A stretch of 64,000 nt of DNA from Pelosinus propionicus DSM 13327 (GCF_900114615.1 NZ_FOTS01000002.1:62001-126000), one strand, 5' to 3'. Numbered from the stretch's first letter, positions 53,305 to 63,538 are shown. Numbers and translations are program-made. Notes: generated from the letters alone by a model not told the origin.

Positions 53305-53333
53305 AGTATATCATTGGGATTTCTTCGTGTCAA
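53305..53333 (-). promoter_or_regulatory. Sigma-70 promoter of the sulfur operon
   Basis: On the minus strand TTGACA and TATACT are separated by 17 bases. The -35 box lies just past the glyA stop codon, so the sulfur operon has its own promoter even though it follows glyA in the same direction. Confidence 0.85.
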
Positions 53334-53338
53334 TAAGA

Positions 53339-54598
53339 TTATTTTATTTTCTTTGGAGCTGCTTCTTCATAAAGAGGAAATTCCTGACAAAGCAAATGTA
53401 CTTCAGCTTTTGCACGTTCATGTACTTCTTTGCTTTCAGGATTTTCAAGTACCGCTGCTATGGTATTTCCTATTTTGTTCATAGCTGTTTCTTCCATGCC
53501 CCGTGTGGTTACCGCTGCCGTACCAATCCGAATTCCGCTCGTTATAAAGGGACTTGTTGTCTCAAAAGGAATGGTGTTTTTATTCACCGTAATACCGACT
53601 TCATCCAGTAATCTTTCGGCTGCCTTTCCCGTAAGCTTCTGCTTCCTAACATCGACAAGCATCAAATGATTGTCCGTTCCGCCAGATACCAGATCAAACC
53701 CTGTATTCTTTAGAGTCATCGCTAATGCCTTTGCATTACTGACCACTTGCTTTTGGTAGTCACAAAATTCCGGAAGCATTGCCTCTTTCAATGCAACTGC
53801 TTTTGCGGCAATGACATGCATGAGCGGACCACCTTGAATCCCAGGGAACACTGCTTTGTCTATTGCTTTTGCATATTCTTCTTTGCAGAGAATAATACCG
53901 CCCCGAGGTCCTCTCAAGGTTTTGTGAGTCGTGGTAGTCACAATATCAGCATGAGGAATCGGACTGGGATGAATTCCGGCTGCTACCAGCCCTGCAATAT
54001 GTGCCATATCTACAAACAGCATTGCGCCAGCTTCTCTTGCGATTTCACCAAACCGTTTAAAATCAATCACTCGGGAATATGCACTTGCTCCAGCCACAAG
54101 CATTTTCGGCCTGTGAGTCAGAGCCAACTCCCGTACTTCATCATAATCAATCAGATGACTGTCAGGATTAACTCCGTAGGAAACCACATGAAAGTACTTA
54201 CCGGAAATACTGACAGGACTCCCGTGAGTCAAATGTCCTCCATGGGATAAGTTCATTCCCATAATGGTATCGCCAGGTTTCAAAAAAGCAAAATATACTG
54301 CGGTATTTGCTGTCGCCCCGGAATGAGGCTGGACATTGGCATGCTGCGCCCCAAATATTTTCTTTGCCCTTTCAATCGCCAGTCTTTCAACAATGTCTAC
54401 ATATTCACACCCACCGTAGTAGCGATGATCTGGATATCCTTCCGCATACTTATTGGTTAACACCGTTCCCATCGCTTCCATGACCATTGGGGTTACAAAA
54501 TTTTCAGAAGCAATTAGCTCCAATTTATTCTGCTGCCTGTTTTTCTCAAGCTCGATCGCTTCAGCAAGTTCAGGGTCAAATTCTTTCAATTTGATCAT
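53339..54598 (-). CDS. glyA: Serine hydroxymethyltransferase
   Basis: The 419-residue PLP enzyme interconverts serine and glycine with tetrahydrofolate. The PLP-lysine motif is [15 protein letters not shown], and [18 protein letters not shown] and [18 protein letters not shown] lie near the N-terminus. It is the last gene of the glycine-cleavage operon and links it to serine: the 5,10-methylene-THF made by GcvT is its co-substrate. The ATG at 54598 is preceded by GGTGGAGGGAAAGAA. Confidence 0.97.
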   Translation of the reverse strand: MIKLKEFDPELAEAIELEKNRQQNKLELIASENFVTPMVMEAMGTVLTNKYAEGYPDHRYYGGCEYVDIVERLAIERAKKIFGAQHANVQPHSGATANTAVYFAFLKPGDTIMGMNLSHGGHLTHGSPVSISGKYFHVVSYGVNPDSHLIDYDEVRELALTHRPKMLVAGASAYSRVIDFKRFGEIAREAGAMLFVDMAHIAGLVAAGIHPSPIPHADIVTTTTHKTLRGPRGGIILCKEEYAKAIDKAVFPGIQGGPLMHVIAAKAVALKEAMLPEFCDYQKQVVSNAKALAMTLKNTGFDLVSGGTDNHLMLVDVRKQKLTGKAAERLLDEVGITVNKNTIPFETTSPFITSGIRIGTAAVTTRGMEETAMNKIGNTIAAVLENPESKEVHERAKAEVHLLCQEFPLYEEAAPKKIK

Positions 54599-54652
54599 TT
54601 CTTTCCCTCCACCTTCTATATGTACTGGCTTTTCTTTAGTAGAATCATCCAG

Positions 54653-56050
54653 TTATGCTTTTCTTTTCACTTGGTGCACAATCGCGCCGTTAATTCCATG
54701 GGCACATTCCATAATGGTTTCAGACAAACTGGGATGCGGATGGATAGTGTGTGCAATAGCCTTCACTGGCAGTTTGTTTTGAATTGCCAGTACCCCTTCC
54801 ATAATTAAGTCACTGGCATGGGCACCTAGAATATGCATTCCCAAAACCTCATCCGTTATCGTATCGGCAATGATTTTTACCATGCCGTCGGTTTCCCCCA
54901 TTGATACTGCTTTACTATTCGCAGCGAAATTAAACTTGCTGACTTTGAACTCTTTCTCCTGGGCTAGTGCTTCCTGTTCAGTCAGTCCCACCATAGCGAC
55001 TTCAGGTGTCGTATATATACACCCTGGAACTGCTTTGTAATCTACCTCTACATTTTGTCCGCAGGCGTTTTCTGCAGCAATCATCCCCGCAGCCGAGGCA
55101 GCATGTGCCCACATGAATTCGCCTGTGACATCCCCAATTGCATAAACGCCCTCAACGTTTGTCTCCATTTTTGCGTTGACCTTAATACCTTTTGAAGTGT
55201 ACTCAATTCCGACCTCATCTAAGCCTAATCCAGAAACCATCGGTATTCTTCCGATTGACGCCAGCACCTTTTCTGTTTCGATTTGCTGCGTAGTGGTTCC
55301 ATTAGAAATCTCTACAATGGCTCCCCTATTTCCGGGTTTAATTCCAGTGACACGGGTATTGGTCAACATGTTAATTCCCTGCTTGCGCAAAAGCAGCGCC
55401 ATACGTTTTACGATTTCATTATCGATATTCGGCAATATGTTCGGCAGCATTTCAATCACCGTAACGTTGCAGCCAAATGACTGAAAAATTGCTGCAAATT
55501 CAATCCCAACTGCTCCGGCACCAATAACAACCATATTTCCAGGCACCTGGTTCATTGCCAATAATTGATCACTATTGATAACCGCTGGCAATTCGCTTCC
55601 CGGTACTGGCAAACCCATTGGCACAGAACCAGTTGCCAATATGATTTTCCGAGCAGCATACTGCTCAGTCCCTGAATTCGTGTTCAAGCTTATTTGATTA
55701 CGGGCTGTAAGACTTGCCCTTCCGATTTTATAATCAATGCCATTACTTTTTATTAATTGTCCAATACCTTTTTGCATCTGCTCTACTACCTGACTCTTGC
55801 GCTTGTTCACCAAATTAAAATCGAAGCCAATATTGTCAGCCATAAGACCAAATTCATTGCATTGTTGTAGATCATGCCATTTTTCGGCGCTTTTCAATAG
55901 CGTCTTGGTAGGAATACAGCCCTGGTTTAAGCAGACACCGCCTAGTTGATCTTTCTCTATCAAAAGAACCTTAGCGCCTAACTGGGCAGCCCGAATGGCC
56001 GCTACATATCCGCCGGGGCCTCCGCCAATAACGGCTACATCGTAACTCAT
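54653..56050 (-). CDS. lpdA: Dihydrolipoyl dehydrogenase (L protein)
   Basis: The 465-residue flavoprotein reoxidises the dihydrolipoyl arm of GcvH with NAD+. It has the FAD motif IGGGPGGYVAAIRAAQLG, the redox pair in GGVCLNQGCIPTKTLLKS, the NAD motif VIGAGAVGIEFA, YAIGDV, and the C-terminal HIHPHPSLSE-like active-site His/Glu (HTIHPHPSLSE). It serves as the L protein of glycine cleavage because it lies inside the operon. The ATG is at 56050, 19 bases after the lipoate ligase gene. Confidence 0.97.
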   Translation of the reverse strand: MSYDVAVIGGGPGGYVAAIRAAQLGAKVLLIEKDQLGGVCLNQGCIPTKTLLKSAEKWHDLQQCNEFGLMADNIGFDFNLVNKRKSQVVEQMQKGIGQLIKSNGIDYKIGRASLTARNQISLNTNSGTEQYAARKIILATGSVPMGLPVPGSELPAVINSDQLLAMNQVPGNMVVIGAGAVGIEFAAIFQSFGCNVTVIEMLPNILPNIDNEIVKRMALLLRKQGINMLTNTRVTGIKPGNRGAIVEISNGTTTQQIETEKVLASIGRIPMVSGLGLDEVGIEYTSKGIKVNAKMETNVEGVYAIGDVTGEFMWAHAASAAGMIAAENACGQNVEVDYKAVPGCIYTTPEVAMVGLTEQEALAQEKEFKVSKFNFAANSKAVSMGETDGMVKIIADTITDEVLGMHILGAHASDLIMEGVLAIQNKLPVKAIAHTIHPHPSLSETIMECAHGINGAIVHQVKRKA

Positions 56051-56068
56051 GCCTTTCCTCCTCTCTCC

Positions 56069-56899
56069 TTAACGCAGTAAATTCCATTGCGATTGACTAT
56101 ATTTGGATTCTATGAGCATATTGCTGGTTTCTACTTCTTTTTGGGTCAGGCATCCTCTTTGGGTATCAACACCGATCTTCGGACCAAATTCAGCCATTAC
56201 AGCATCACGTGTCTCCTCCCATGTTGTATGGCACCCTCGAATTTGATCAATCGATGTCACGCCGCTAGACAGCATGCCAATCATGAATTGTCGTCTCTGG
56301 GAGGAAGAAACCTTCAGTACAGCGGCAAGTTTTTCAGCAGAGAACTGTAACAAAATGGATCCATGCTGAAGTATAACGCCATCTTTACGAACCTGGGCAC
56401 TGCCAACCAGCTTGCGCCCCTCAACAGTAATTTCATAATGAGATGGAGCATCAAAACATGCGGCAGATGAGTGCTGATCTTTTTCTCTTACCTTACCATC
56501 TGCCTTACGCGGCATACTCATCTGCGCTTTGATGCCCATCTTTTCCAAACCGGCAAGAATTCCATTACTAAAATACCGATATGATGCCGATATGGTTTGA
56601 GGTATGAGAGGATCATCCTCTTTGACGACAATACTGTAGGTCAATTCCGTTTCGTGCAGTACTGCCCGGCCTCCCGTCAATCTTCTCACTACATCGATGC
56701 CCAATGTAGCGCATTGTTCCAGATCAATCTCGGATTTTGCTTTTTGAAAATATCCCAAACTTACTGCGGCTGGCTTCCAGCCGTAAAACCGGAGAGTAGG
56801 AGGAACATCTCCCGCGCTATGAGCCAACAGAATTGCTTCATCGATTGCCATATTCAAGGCAGCATCATTTATGCCAGTGTCAAGAACACGCCAGATCAT
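56069..56899 (-). CDS. Lipoate-protein ligase/transferase (LplA/LipM-like)
   Basis: The 276-residue protein has the BPL/LplA/LipB fold, with LRFYGWKPAAVSLGYFQ, the motif RRLTGGRAVLHETELTYSIV, and a conserved HGSILLQF. It attaches lipoate or octanoate to the H protein. Lack of a classical LipB and presence of two LipS-type enzymes next door suggest that it supplies octanoyl-GcvH, the substrate of those enzymes, or salvages lipoate. I take the ATG at 56899 behind GGCGGTGTATCTT; it overlaps the preceding gene by 20 bases. Confidence 0.9.
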   Translation of the reverse strand: MIWRVLDTGINDAALNMAIDEAILLAHSAGDVPPTLRFYGWKPAAVSLGYFQKAKSEIDLEQCATLGIDVVRRLTGGRAVLHETELTYSIVVKEDDPLIPQTISASYRYFSNGILAGLEKMGIKAQMSMPRKADGKVREKDQHSSAACFDAPSHYEITVEGRKLVGSAQVRKDGVILQHGSILLQFSAEKLAAVLKVSSSQRRQFMIGMLSSGVTSIDQIRGCHTTWEETRDAVMAEFGPKIGVDTQRGCLTQKEVETSNMLIESKYSQSQWNLLR

Positions 56900-57854
56900 A
56901 AGATACACCGCCTATACCGCTCTCCGTTATCGCTTGCTCAACTTCCTTTCTAGTGAGCGGCCGGGGATAATTATACATAATTCCGCCAGGCCGTTCATTA
57001 TAGTAAGGTCGATTGCAGTCAGCGCAGCCCGTGGTTTCAAAAGCCTTTCCATCGGCCAGCATCTTAGCTAAATCTGAAACGTTGCAGCTGCTAATTTTTC
57101 CGTTGGCAAAGCGGATTGCACTGCGGCAATAGCCCTTACGCATAAGATAATGAGCAATTTGCACCCGCCGGTAGTGAGAGATGGAAGGGGGTCTCTTGTC
57201 AGCCATAGCCGTACCTGGTATCGGCGTAAAAGCAAATAACCCTACAGTGATTCCGAGTTCAATACAATCAGCGATAAAATTCACCGCTTCTTCTTCCGTC
57301 TCACCAAGTCCGATGATCAGGTGCGTCGTTAGAGCTCCCGGAAAAGTACTGGCACACTCTTGTAACAGATGGAGTTTTTCTTCCCAGTCCTGCCCTTTAA
57401 CAAGTTGATAGATCTCCGAAGTGGCAGCATCCATTGCAATACAAATTCTTTCAGCTCCTGCTGCAATCATTTCGGCGGCCTGCCCGGTATCCGCAATATG
57501 ATTTGACACGCAGATAGGCTTAGGACCATCCTCACTTAATTTTCGCACTGCTTCTAACGTAGCATCCCAGCTATTTTCGCTGTTAACAACCTGGAGGCAG
57601 ACTCTTTTTAGATCTCCTTTCGAATAGGCTGAGGAAATACCTGATGTAATTTCATTCGCATCAAAGGCAGGCCATGTTACTCTGGATAAAAGATCTCCTC
57701 TTGCACTGCTGCTCTGAGACTGGGAACAAAAGCTGCAGTTGTTGCGACATTTTCCCCCCAGCATAATATAGGCGGTATTGGGAAGCGCTTCACTTTTGAT
57801 TCGCTTTTTACCAATTACACTGGCTGTTCCCGCAGATAACTTCCATAAGGTCAT
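56880..57854 (-). CDS. Radical SAM protein, LipS-type lipoyl synthase subunit (second of pair)
   Basis: The 324-residue protein has the radical SAM cysteines in GGKCRNNCSFCSQ, then an ELP-like AIDAATSE segment and further Cys near the C-terminus (SSCNVSD, TTGCADCNRPYYNERPGG), which may hold a second cluster. It is similar in layout to BioB/LipA-like enzymes. Its ATG overlaps the stop of the preceding radical SAM gene (ATGA), so both are made in step. Such adjacent pairs in lipoyl contexts are the split lipoyl synthase LipS1/LipS2. I cannot say with certainty which of the two this is. The frame upstream of 57854 is not coding. Confidence 0.82.
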   Translation of the reverse strand: MTLWKLSAGTASVIGKKRIKSEALPNTAYIMLGGKCRNNCSFCSQSQSSSARGDLLSRVTWPAFDANEITSGISSAYSKGDLKRVCLQVVNSENSWDATLEAVRKLSEDGPKPICVSNHIADTGQAAEMIAAGAERICIAMDAATSEIYQLVKGQDWEEKLHLLQECASTFPGALTTHLIIGLGETEEEAVNFIADCIELGITVGLFAFTPIPGTAMADKRPPSISHYRRVQIAHYLMRKGYCRSAIRFANGKISSCNVSDLAKMLADGKAFETTGCADCNRPYYNERPGGIMYNYPRPLTRKEVEQAITESGIGGVSYDLACS

Positions 57855-58714
57855 AATACACAGCACTCCTCTCGCCGCTCTATCGTCAATCCGAGATTTT
57901 GAGCCAACCGTACCGCTCCTGAAACCGGATTTACAATACCGTTGATCCCTAAGCGAACTGCCCATAAGTCTAATTCCTGACGATAAGCACCTCCTGGCCG
58001 CATGCATCCAAGATGAATCGGCAGCGCGGGAAGCTCTCTTCTCGCGCTGGTCAGTATGTTTACTACATTTTCGATAGAAGGGGGCTTGCAATCGGCAAAA
58101 CGTGTACCTTTCGTTGGAGTAAATACAATAAAAGTAATCCCGTCTACGCCAAGTGCTTTCAGGTGCCTGATCGCTTCGTATTCACCTCTAATCTCGCCGC
58201 CATGAAGTCCAATGCATATATGAGGGATCACAGAACAACTTTCACTAAGCTTCTGATAGCATGCGACATAATCGGAAACGGTACGATCCATTCCTAATAC
58301 TTCTTTTATCGTCGCATCATCCCCGATAAAATCAAAAGAAACTTTGTCCGCTACCTTAGCTATTTCTTGGATATCTTCCTCGTCAACCAGACCAACATGT
58401 ACGTTATACTTCATCCTTTGTTTCATTGCCGCAATTCGGGCAATATGCTCAGCGATGGGAACCTTGCCTTCGGCTGTACACCCGCCGCTGATTAAAAGGC
58501 TGCGTGCTGAAAGTCCATTCCCCTCCGGGATATCTTTAAGTGCCTTCATCCCCTTTAAATAGTGACCTCCGCAATGCGCGCAGTTTAGCTCGCATTTGCC
58601 TCCTGTAACACTTACAGCTTTGGTTTCATTGGGATATGAAAATTTGATATTTGACTGAAAATTTTTCTGCCTGATCCGCCACCCCTCTTGGGCCAGCAAA
58701 TCTAAGGTTTCCAT
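57851..58714 (-). CDS. Radical SAM protein, LipS-type lipoyl synthase subunit (first of pair)
   Basis: The 287-residue protein has the radical SAM motif [19 protein letters not shown]. Later come [15 protein letters not shown], a conserved [16 protein letters not shown] loop and LGCMRPGG; its extra Cys may bind an auxiliary cluster. It ends EECCVL. It overlaps gcvPB by 13 bases and the next radical SAM gene by 4 bases. The pair inserts, by family knowledge, the two sulfur atoms into the octanoyl group on GcvH. No standard LipA is visible in the window. Confidence 0.82.
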   Translation of the reverse strand: METLDLLAQEGWRIRQKNFQSNIKFSYPNETKAVSVTGGKCELNCAHCGGHYLKGMKALKDIPEGNGLSARSLLISGGCTAEGKVPIAEHIARIAAMKQRMKYNVHVGLVDEEDIQEIAKVADKVSFDFIGDDATIKEVLGMDRTVSDYVACYQKLSESCSVIPHICIGLHGGEIRGEYEAIRHLKALGVDGITFIVFTPTKGTRFADCKPPSIENVVNILTSARRELPALPIHLGCMRPGGAYRQELDLWAVRLGINGIVNPVSGAVRLAQNLGLTIERREECCVL

Positions 58715-60153
58715 CTTACTACCGGTTTCCGTGCCGCCGCAGTTTCATCAAGCCTTCCCACAACGGTATCGTGAGGAGCATCAAGAATTTGCGTTACGTC
58801 CGTTCTCGCTTCTTTCGCTATTTCCCGCATAGCCTTAATAAAACCATCCAGCGTTTCTTTGCTTTCTGTCTCGGTAGGTTCAATCATGATCGCTTCCTCT
58901 ACGATAAGCGGAAAGTAAATGGTTGGCGGGTGATACCCATAATCCAACAGCCGTTTTGCAATATCCAGCGTCTTTACGCCAAACTGCTTTTGGTTTTTAG
59001 AGGTGATTATGCATTCATGCATGCTATACCGTTCAAAGGGTGCATCGTAATCTTCTCTTAATTGACTCAAACAATAATTTGCATTTAGAACGGCGTCTTC
59101 ACTTGCCTGCCGAAGTCCATCTGGTCCCATTGTCCGGATATAAGCATAGGCCCGAACAATCACTCCGAAATTGCCGTAAAAAGAATGCATTCTTCCAATG
59201 GAGAGCGGCCTATTATATTCCAAATCGTATTTCTTCCCATCGTAGGTTATGATGGGAACAGGTAAAAATGGAATTAACTCTTGTTTTACACCGACAGGTC
59301 CGGAGCCAGGTCCGCCGCCGCCGTGAGGCGTGGAAAACGTCTTATGGAGGTTAATATGCACTACATCAAATCCCATATCCCCTGGACGCACAATCCCCAT
59401 TACCGCATTCGTATTAGCACCGTCGTAATATAACAGTCCTCCGGCAGCATGAACGATTTGGGCAATTTCTTTGATATTTTTTTCGAACAATCCTAATGTA
59501 CTCGGGTTCGTAAGCATAAAAGCTGCAGTATCTAAACCCACAGCAGCCTTTAGCGCATCCAGGTTAATTGAGCCGTCATCATTGGACTTAATTTCAACGA
59601 TTTCCAGTCCGCAAACCGTTGCGGTGGCCGGATTTGTACCATGAGCAGAGTCAGGAACAATCACCTTAGTTCTTACTTCCCCCCGGGAGCGATGATACTG
59701 CCTGATGAGTTTTAATCCTGTCAACTCACCATGGGCACCCGCCACAGGCTGCATTGTAACCGCATCCATTCCGGCAATTTCTGCTAAATACTGTTCCATT
59801 TGATATAGAAGTTCTAACGCGCCTTGGGTTGACTCAACATCCTGCAAAGGATGAATATCTGCAAAGCCCGGATACCGGCAAACATCTTCATTCACTTTAG
59901 GATTATACTTCATCGTACATGAACCAAGGGGATAAAATCCTGAGTCAACGCCAAAGTTTCGCTTCGAGAGAGCGGTATAATGCCTTATTAAATCAGGTTG
60001 GCTTACTTCCGGAAGTTCCGCGTATTTGGATCTCAAAAGATTAGCTGGTACAAGTGTTTCCATCTCATAGGCGGGAACGTCACTTTTGGGCAGGTCTAAG
60101 GCAAAGCGACCAGGTTTGCTGATTTCAAATAGAGTCGATTGTTTTGTTTTCAT
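58702..60153 (-). CDS. gcvPB: Glycine dehydrogenase (decarboxylating) subunit 2
   Basis: The 483-residue subunit of the split P protein carries the PLP-lysine in [22 protein letters not shown]. Other landmarks are [16 protein letters not shown] and [16 protein letters not shown]. Together with GcvPA it decarboxylates glycine and passes the aminomethyl group to lipoyl-GcvH. Its start overlaps the gcvPA stop by 4 bases, as expected for equal amounts of both subunits. Confidence 0.98.
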   Translation of the reverse strand: MKTKQSTLFEISKPGRFALDLPKSDVPAYEMETLVPANLLRSKYAELPEVSQPDLIRHYTALSKRNFGVDSGFYPLGSCTMKYNPKVNEDVCRYPGFADIHPLQDVESTQGALELLYQMEQYLAEIAGMDAVTMQPVAGAHGELTGLKLIRQYHRSRGEVRTKVIVPDSAHGTNPATATVCGLEIVEIKSNDDGSINLDALKAAVGLDTAAFMLTNPSTLGLFEKNIKEIAQIVHAAGGLLYYDGANTNAVMGIVRPGDMGFDVVHINLHKTFSTPHGGGGPGSGPVGVKQELIPFLPVPIITYDGKKYDLEYNRPLSIGRMHSFYGNFGVIVRAYAYIRTMGPDGLRQASEDAVLNANYCLSQLREDYDAPFERYSMHECIITSKNQKQFGVKTLDIAKRLLDYGYHPPTIYFPLIVEEAIMIEPTETESKETLDGFIKAMREIAKEARTDVTQILDAPHDTVVGRLDETAAARKPVVRWKP

Positions 60154-61496
60154 AACACTTCCCCCATTTCACGAACCAACCCGTCTATCTCTTCTTTGGT
60201 ACGTTTTTCAGTCACACAGACGAGCATGCAGTTTTCAAGTTCAGGATAGTATTTACTAAGATCCAGTCCTCCTAAGATTCCTTTAGCCAGCAATTTTCTA
60301 TTAATTTGGGAAACTGGTTTATTCAGCCTAACAGCGAATTCTTTAAAAAAAGCTCCCGAGAATACTGGTTCACAGCCTTTTAAACTTGTCAGTAAACGAT
60401 ATGCATAATGCGATTTTTGAATGCACTGTTCCGCAGTCTCCTGTAAGCCCACTTTGCCCAGCGTGCTCATGTAAACGGCAGACGTCAAAGCACAAAGGGC
60501 TTCGTTAGAGCAAATATTAGAGGTAGCTTTTTCACGCCGAATATGTTGTTCACGAGCTTGAAGCGTCAATACAAATCCACGATTCCCTTTGTTGTCTACT
60601 GTCTGACCGACAATTCTGCCAGGCATTTTTCTCATAAGCTTTTCCGTTGTTGCAAAGAAACCGAGATATGGACCGCCAAAAGATATTGGAATGCCCAAGC
60701 CTTGACCTTCCCCAACTACGATATCTGCACCTAGCGCACCGGGAGATTCCAGAAGCCCCATAGAAATAGGGTCAACAACAGCAATCAGATATGCTCCCTT
60801 AGCGTGGGCCATTTCTGCGATGCTTTTCAAATCCTCAATGCAGCCAAAAAAATTAGAAAATTGCACGACAACAGCCGCTGTCGAATCATCTATCAGCTGG
60901 GGTATCTTGTTTAAATCAGTCAAACCATCGCTATATGGCGCCAGTTTAAGCTCGATCTTTTTATCCTTGGCATAGGTCAGAAATGTCTCCCGATAATGGG
61001 GATGGACAGTTTCGGCCATTACAATTGCCGTTTTCTTAGAACTGGCACACGCCATCATAGCGGCTTCAGCAACGGCGGTACCTCCGTCATACATGGAGGC
61101 ATTAGCCACTTCCATGCCTGTAATCTCGCAGATCATTGACTGGTATTCCCATAACGCCTGCAAGTAGCCCTGGGAAATCTCTGGCTGATATTGCGTGTAG
61201 GCAGTGTAAAATTCAGAGCGTCCAATGATATGATGAACTACACTGGGAATATAATGGTCATAAGCTCCTGCACCTAGGAAGCAGGTTAACTCTTGAAGAT
61301 TGGTATTCGCTTTTGCCAGTGCTTTGAGATGTTTAACTAAGCCCTGTTCAGGCAGTGCTGGCGGCAAATTTAATGTCCTGGTCATTCGCAAATCAGCTGG
61401 TACATCTTCAAATAATTTTTCCGCTGAATCGACACCAATGGCATCCAGCATCTCACGTCTATCAGCTTTTGTATGAGGAAGATAACTCCAAGCCAT
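60150..61496 (-). CDS. gcvPA: Glycine dehydrogenase (decarboxylating) subunit 1
   Basis: The 448-residue N-terminal half of the split P protein includes [15 protein letters not shown]-like family start ([17 protein letters not shown]), [20 protein letters not shown] and [18 protein letters not shown]. It forms the alpha2beta2 enzyme with GcvPB. It starts 2 bases after gcvH. Split P proteins are usual in Firmicutes. Confidence 0.98.
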   Translation of the reverse strand: MAWSYLPHTKADRREMLDAIGVDSAEKLFEDVPADLRMTRTLNLPPALPEQGLVKHLKALAKANTNLQELTCFLGAGAYDHYIPSVVHHIIGRSEFYTAYTQYQPEISQGYLQALWEYQSMICEITGMEVANASMYDGGTAVAEAAMMACASSKKTAIVMAETVHPHYRETFLTYAKDKKIELKLAPYSDGLTDLNKIPQLIDDSTAAVVVQFSNFFGCIEDLKSIAEMAHAKGAYLIAVVDPISMGLLESPGALGADIVVGEGQGLGIPISFGGPYLGFFATTEKLMRKMPGRIVGQTVDNKGNRGFVLTLQAREQHIRREKATSNICSNEALCALTSAVYMSTLGKVGLQETAEQCIQKSHYAYRLLTSLKGCEPVFSGAFFKEFAVRLNKPVSQINRKLLAKGILGGLDLSKYYPELENCMLVCVTEKRTKEEIDGLVREMGEVL

Positions 61497-61498
61497 TT

Positions 61499-61888
61499 CT
61501 AATGTCCTCCCTCCGCCGCCAACTGAGCATATGCGTCGCTATCTAAAAGATCATCCAATTCACTGCTGTCGGACATTTCAATAACAACGATCCAACCTTC
61601 ACCATAAGGTTCCTGATTGATCAGGTCGGGCGAGTCTGTAAGAGCTTGATTCACTTTCACGATTTTTCCGGAGATCGGTGCATAAATATCCGATACTGCC
61701 TTTACTGACTCAATAACAGAAAAACCATCTCCCACTTTCACTGTACCTGACTCATCTGGCAATTCTACAAAAACCACATCACCTAACTGCGATTGAGCAA
61801 AATCAGTTACCCCAATGATAGCAACTTTCCCTTCTACCTTGACCCATTCGTGATCCTTGGAGTACTTTAATTCTTTTGGAATATTCAT
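61499..61888 (-). CDS. gcvH: Glycine cleavage system H protein
   Basis: The 129-residue lipoyl carrier has the attachment segment VIESVKAVSDIYAPISG with the lipoylated Lys at about residue 63, and the C-terminal EPYGEGWIVVIEM. It shuttles the aminomethyl group among P, T and L proteins. It lies 2-3 bases from its neighbours gcvT and gcvPA. The lipoyl-making genes in the same operon act on this protein. Confidence 0.98.
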   Translation of the reverse strand: MNIPKELKYSKDHEWVKVEGKVAIIGVTDFAQSQLGDVVFVELPDESGTVKVGDGFSVIESVKAVSDIYAPISGKIVKVNQALTDSPDLINQEPYGEGWIVVIEMSDSSELDDLLDSDAYAQLAAEGGH

Positions 61889-61890
61889 GA

Positions 61891-62991
61891 TTACTTCCCC
61901 TCTCTTTTATAAAATGGTTTGGAAATGACTTGGGCGGATACCTTTTTCCCGCGAATTTCAATATCTATTTTTTGTCCAACCTTTGCGTATTCAGCTTGAA
62001 TTATGCCCAATCCAAGGTTCTTATCAAGGGATGGAGCATAAGTTCCTGTCGTTACCACTCCAACATAGCTGCCCTCTACCAAAATCGGATATTCAGCCCG
62101 TGCTACTCCACGATCAACCATTTCAAAACCAACTATTCTGCGTTTTGGTCCATTGGTTTTCTGTTCCTGCAGCGTTCCTTGTCCGTTAAATTCCTCTTTA
62201 TCAAGCTTTACAAACATTCCGAGTCCAGCCTCAATGGGCGAAATATCTGCCGAAAGTTCGTGCCCATATAAAGGAAAACAAACTTCAAATCTCAATGTGT
62301 CACGACAACCTAAACCAGCAGGAAGCAATCCAAGGGGGCTCCCGACTTCCATGATTGTATCCCATAAATATGTAACATCTTCTGGACTGCAGTAAATTTC
62401 AAATCCATCTTCTCCCGTATATCCAGTTCGAGATAATAGTACTTTTTTGCCAGCAACATCGATTTCAGGCATAAACCAGTAGTATTTTAGTTTTGAAAGT
62501 GGTGCATCAGTCAAATTCGATAAAATCACTTCTGCTAAAGGTCCTTGCAGTGCAATCTGAGCCGTTTCATTTGAGATATTGGTAAGCTTAACGTCAAATT
62601 CCTCAGCATTCTCCTGCATCCAATTCCAATCTTTTTCAATGTTTGCTGCATTGATAACCAAAAGATAATGATCCGCATCCTTTTTGTAAACTAATAGATC
62701 GTCTACCGTTCCTCCGTGCTTATAGCACATTGGCGTATAGAGTATTTGATTTCTTTCAAGCTTGGAGACATCATTGGTAACTAACGTTTGGAGAAAGATA
62801 AGTGCATCTGGCCCATTGACTACTACTTCCCCCATATGGGATACGTCAAATAATCCTGCTTTCGTTCTGACGGCATTATGTTCATCCTTGATTCCTGTAT
62901 ACTGAACTGGGAGAGACCAACCGCCAAACTCTACAATTCTGCCACCATACCGTAAATGAGTCTCATAAAGCGGTGTCTGTTTTACTGTCAT
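61891..62991 (-). CDS. gcvT: Aminomethyltransferase (T protein)
   Basis: The 366-residue enzyme transfers the one-carbon unit from GcvH to tetrahydrofolate and releases ammonia. It shows [20 protein letters not shown] at the start, [15 protein letters not shown], and [15 protein letters not shown], which contains the catalytic Asp further on in the family. It is first in the glycine operon, behind four glycine aptamers. I take the ATG at 62991 with GGAG 8 bases ahead; a GTG at 63000 is possible. Confidence 0.97.
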   Translation of the reverse strand: MTVKQTPLYETHLRYGGRIVEFGGWSLPVQYTGIKDEHNAVRTKAGLFDVSHMGEVVVNGPDALIFLQTLVTNDVSKLERNQILYTPMCYKHGGTVDDLLVYKKDADHYLLVINAANIEKDWNWMQENAEEFDVKLTNISNETAQIALQGPLAEVILSNLTDAPLSKLKYYWFMPEIDVAGKKVLLSRTGYTGEDGFEIYCSPEDVTYLWDTIMEVGSPLGLLPAGLGCRDTLRFEVCFPLYGHELSADISPIEAGLGMFVKLDKEEFNGQGTLQEQKTNGPKRRIVGFEMVDRGVARAEYPILVEGSYVGVVTTGTYAPSLDKNLGLGIIQAEYAKVGQKIDIEIRGKKVSAQVISKPFYKREGK

Positions 62992-63020
62992 GAAAATCAC
63001 TCCAATCTTTCGTTAATACA

Positions 63021-63069
63021 TAAAAAAGGACAGAGAACAAGAGTGAAAACTCACTCTTGTTCTCTGTCC
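63021..63069 (-). terminator. Terminator of the proximal glycine riboswitch
   Basis: Arms of 19 bases (63028-63046 and 63051-63069, starting GGACAGAGAACAAG) pair perfectly, with TTTTTT after them on the minus strand. The 5' arm begins with the GGACAGAG that ends the second aptamer, so glycine binding should hinder it. Confidence 0.92.
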
Positions 63070-63230
63070 TTTTACCTGAGAGATTCGCCCGCAGCGGGGC
63101 TCCCCATCGGCGACACTTTCAATTACGAAGTGTACTCTCCAGAGTTCGGTCCAGTTACGGTTTTTTTACCTGAGAGTTTGAACAAAGCTTTGCTCCTTCG
63201 GTGACGCTAGTTAAGCGTTCTCTCCCGCAA
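63066..63230 (-). ncRNA. Tandem glycine riboswitch, proximal unit
   Basis: Two complete glycine aptamers lie in series on the minus strand. The first runs from GCGGGAGAGAACGC through ACCGAAGGAGCAAAGC to ACTCTCAGGTAAAAAAACCG. The second runs from GAACTCTGGAGAGTAC through CGCCGATGGGGAG to ATCTCTCAGGTAAAAGGAC. Both have the conserved GGAGAG and CTCAGGTAAAA words. The terminator and gcvT follow. Confidence 0.95.
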
Positions 63231-63260
63231 CCATCATTCCGTATGTAGTTAATTCCAGGC

Positions 63261-63306
63261 TAAAAAAATAAGACGGAAACCAACGTAGTTGGCCTCTGTC
63301 TTATTT
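63261..63306 (-). terminator. Terminator of the distal glycine riboswitch
   Basis: On the minus strand AAATAAGACAGAGGCCAAC pairs with GTTGGTTTCCGTCTTATTT with two mismatches, and a run of T follows. It stands between the two tandem riboswitches. Confidence 0.85.
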
Positions 63307-63452
63307 ACCTCCAGAGAATCCCGAATATCCCGGTTACTCTTTGGGTGCCGCATAGCGATCTTTCCAGAGTTCCATTAGAATACGGTCCTTTTGCCTGAGA
63401 GTTTATTGCCTTTGCTCCTTCGGCGCCTGAAAACAGATCTCTCCCGCATCCC
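63300..63452 (-). ncRNA. Tandem glycine riboswitch, distal unit (second aptamer degenerate)
   Basis: The first aptamer is intact on the minus strand: GCGGGAGAGATCTG, GCGCCGAAGGAGCAAAGGC, ACTCTCAGGCAAAAGGACCG. The second keeps the frame (GGAACTCTGGAAAGATC … ACAGAG). It has lost conserved bases: CACCCAAAGAGTAAC in place of a CGCCGAAGGGGTAA-like core, and TTCTCTGGAGGTAAATAAG in place of CTCTCAGGTAAAAGGAC. It has its own terminator. Confidence 0.88.
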
Positions 63453-63509
63453 TCACATGGAATATTATTAAGTTTACGAATAATTCGAATATTCCTTACT
63501 ATGTTTTTC

Positions 63510-63538
63510 AGTATATCGGATTGCTTTTAATCTGTCAA
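63510..63538 (-). promoter_or_regulatory. Sigma-70 promoter of the glycine-cleavage operon
   Basis: On the minus strand TTGACA and TATACT are separated by 17 bases. Transcription would start about 50 bases before the distal riboswitch and run through both riboswitches into gcvT. Confidence 0.87.

Noticed and set aside
57855-58091. N-terminal extension of the second LipS-type gene
   Set aside because: It overlaps the first LipS-type gene out of frame, while the ATG at 57854 overlaps that gene's stop as ATGA.
62956-63204. 82-codon frame on the plus strand before gcvT
   Set aside because: It is the complement of the proximal glycine riboswitch.
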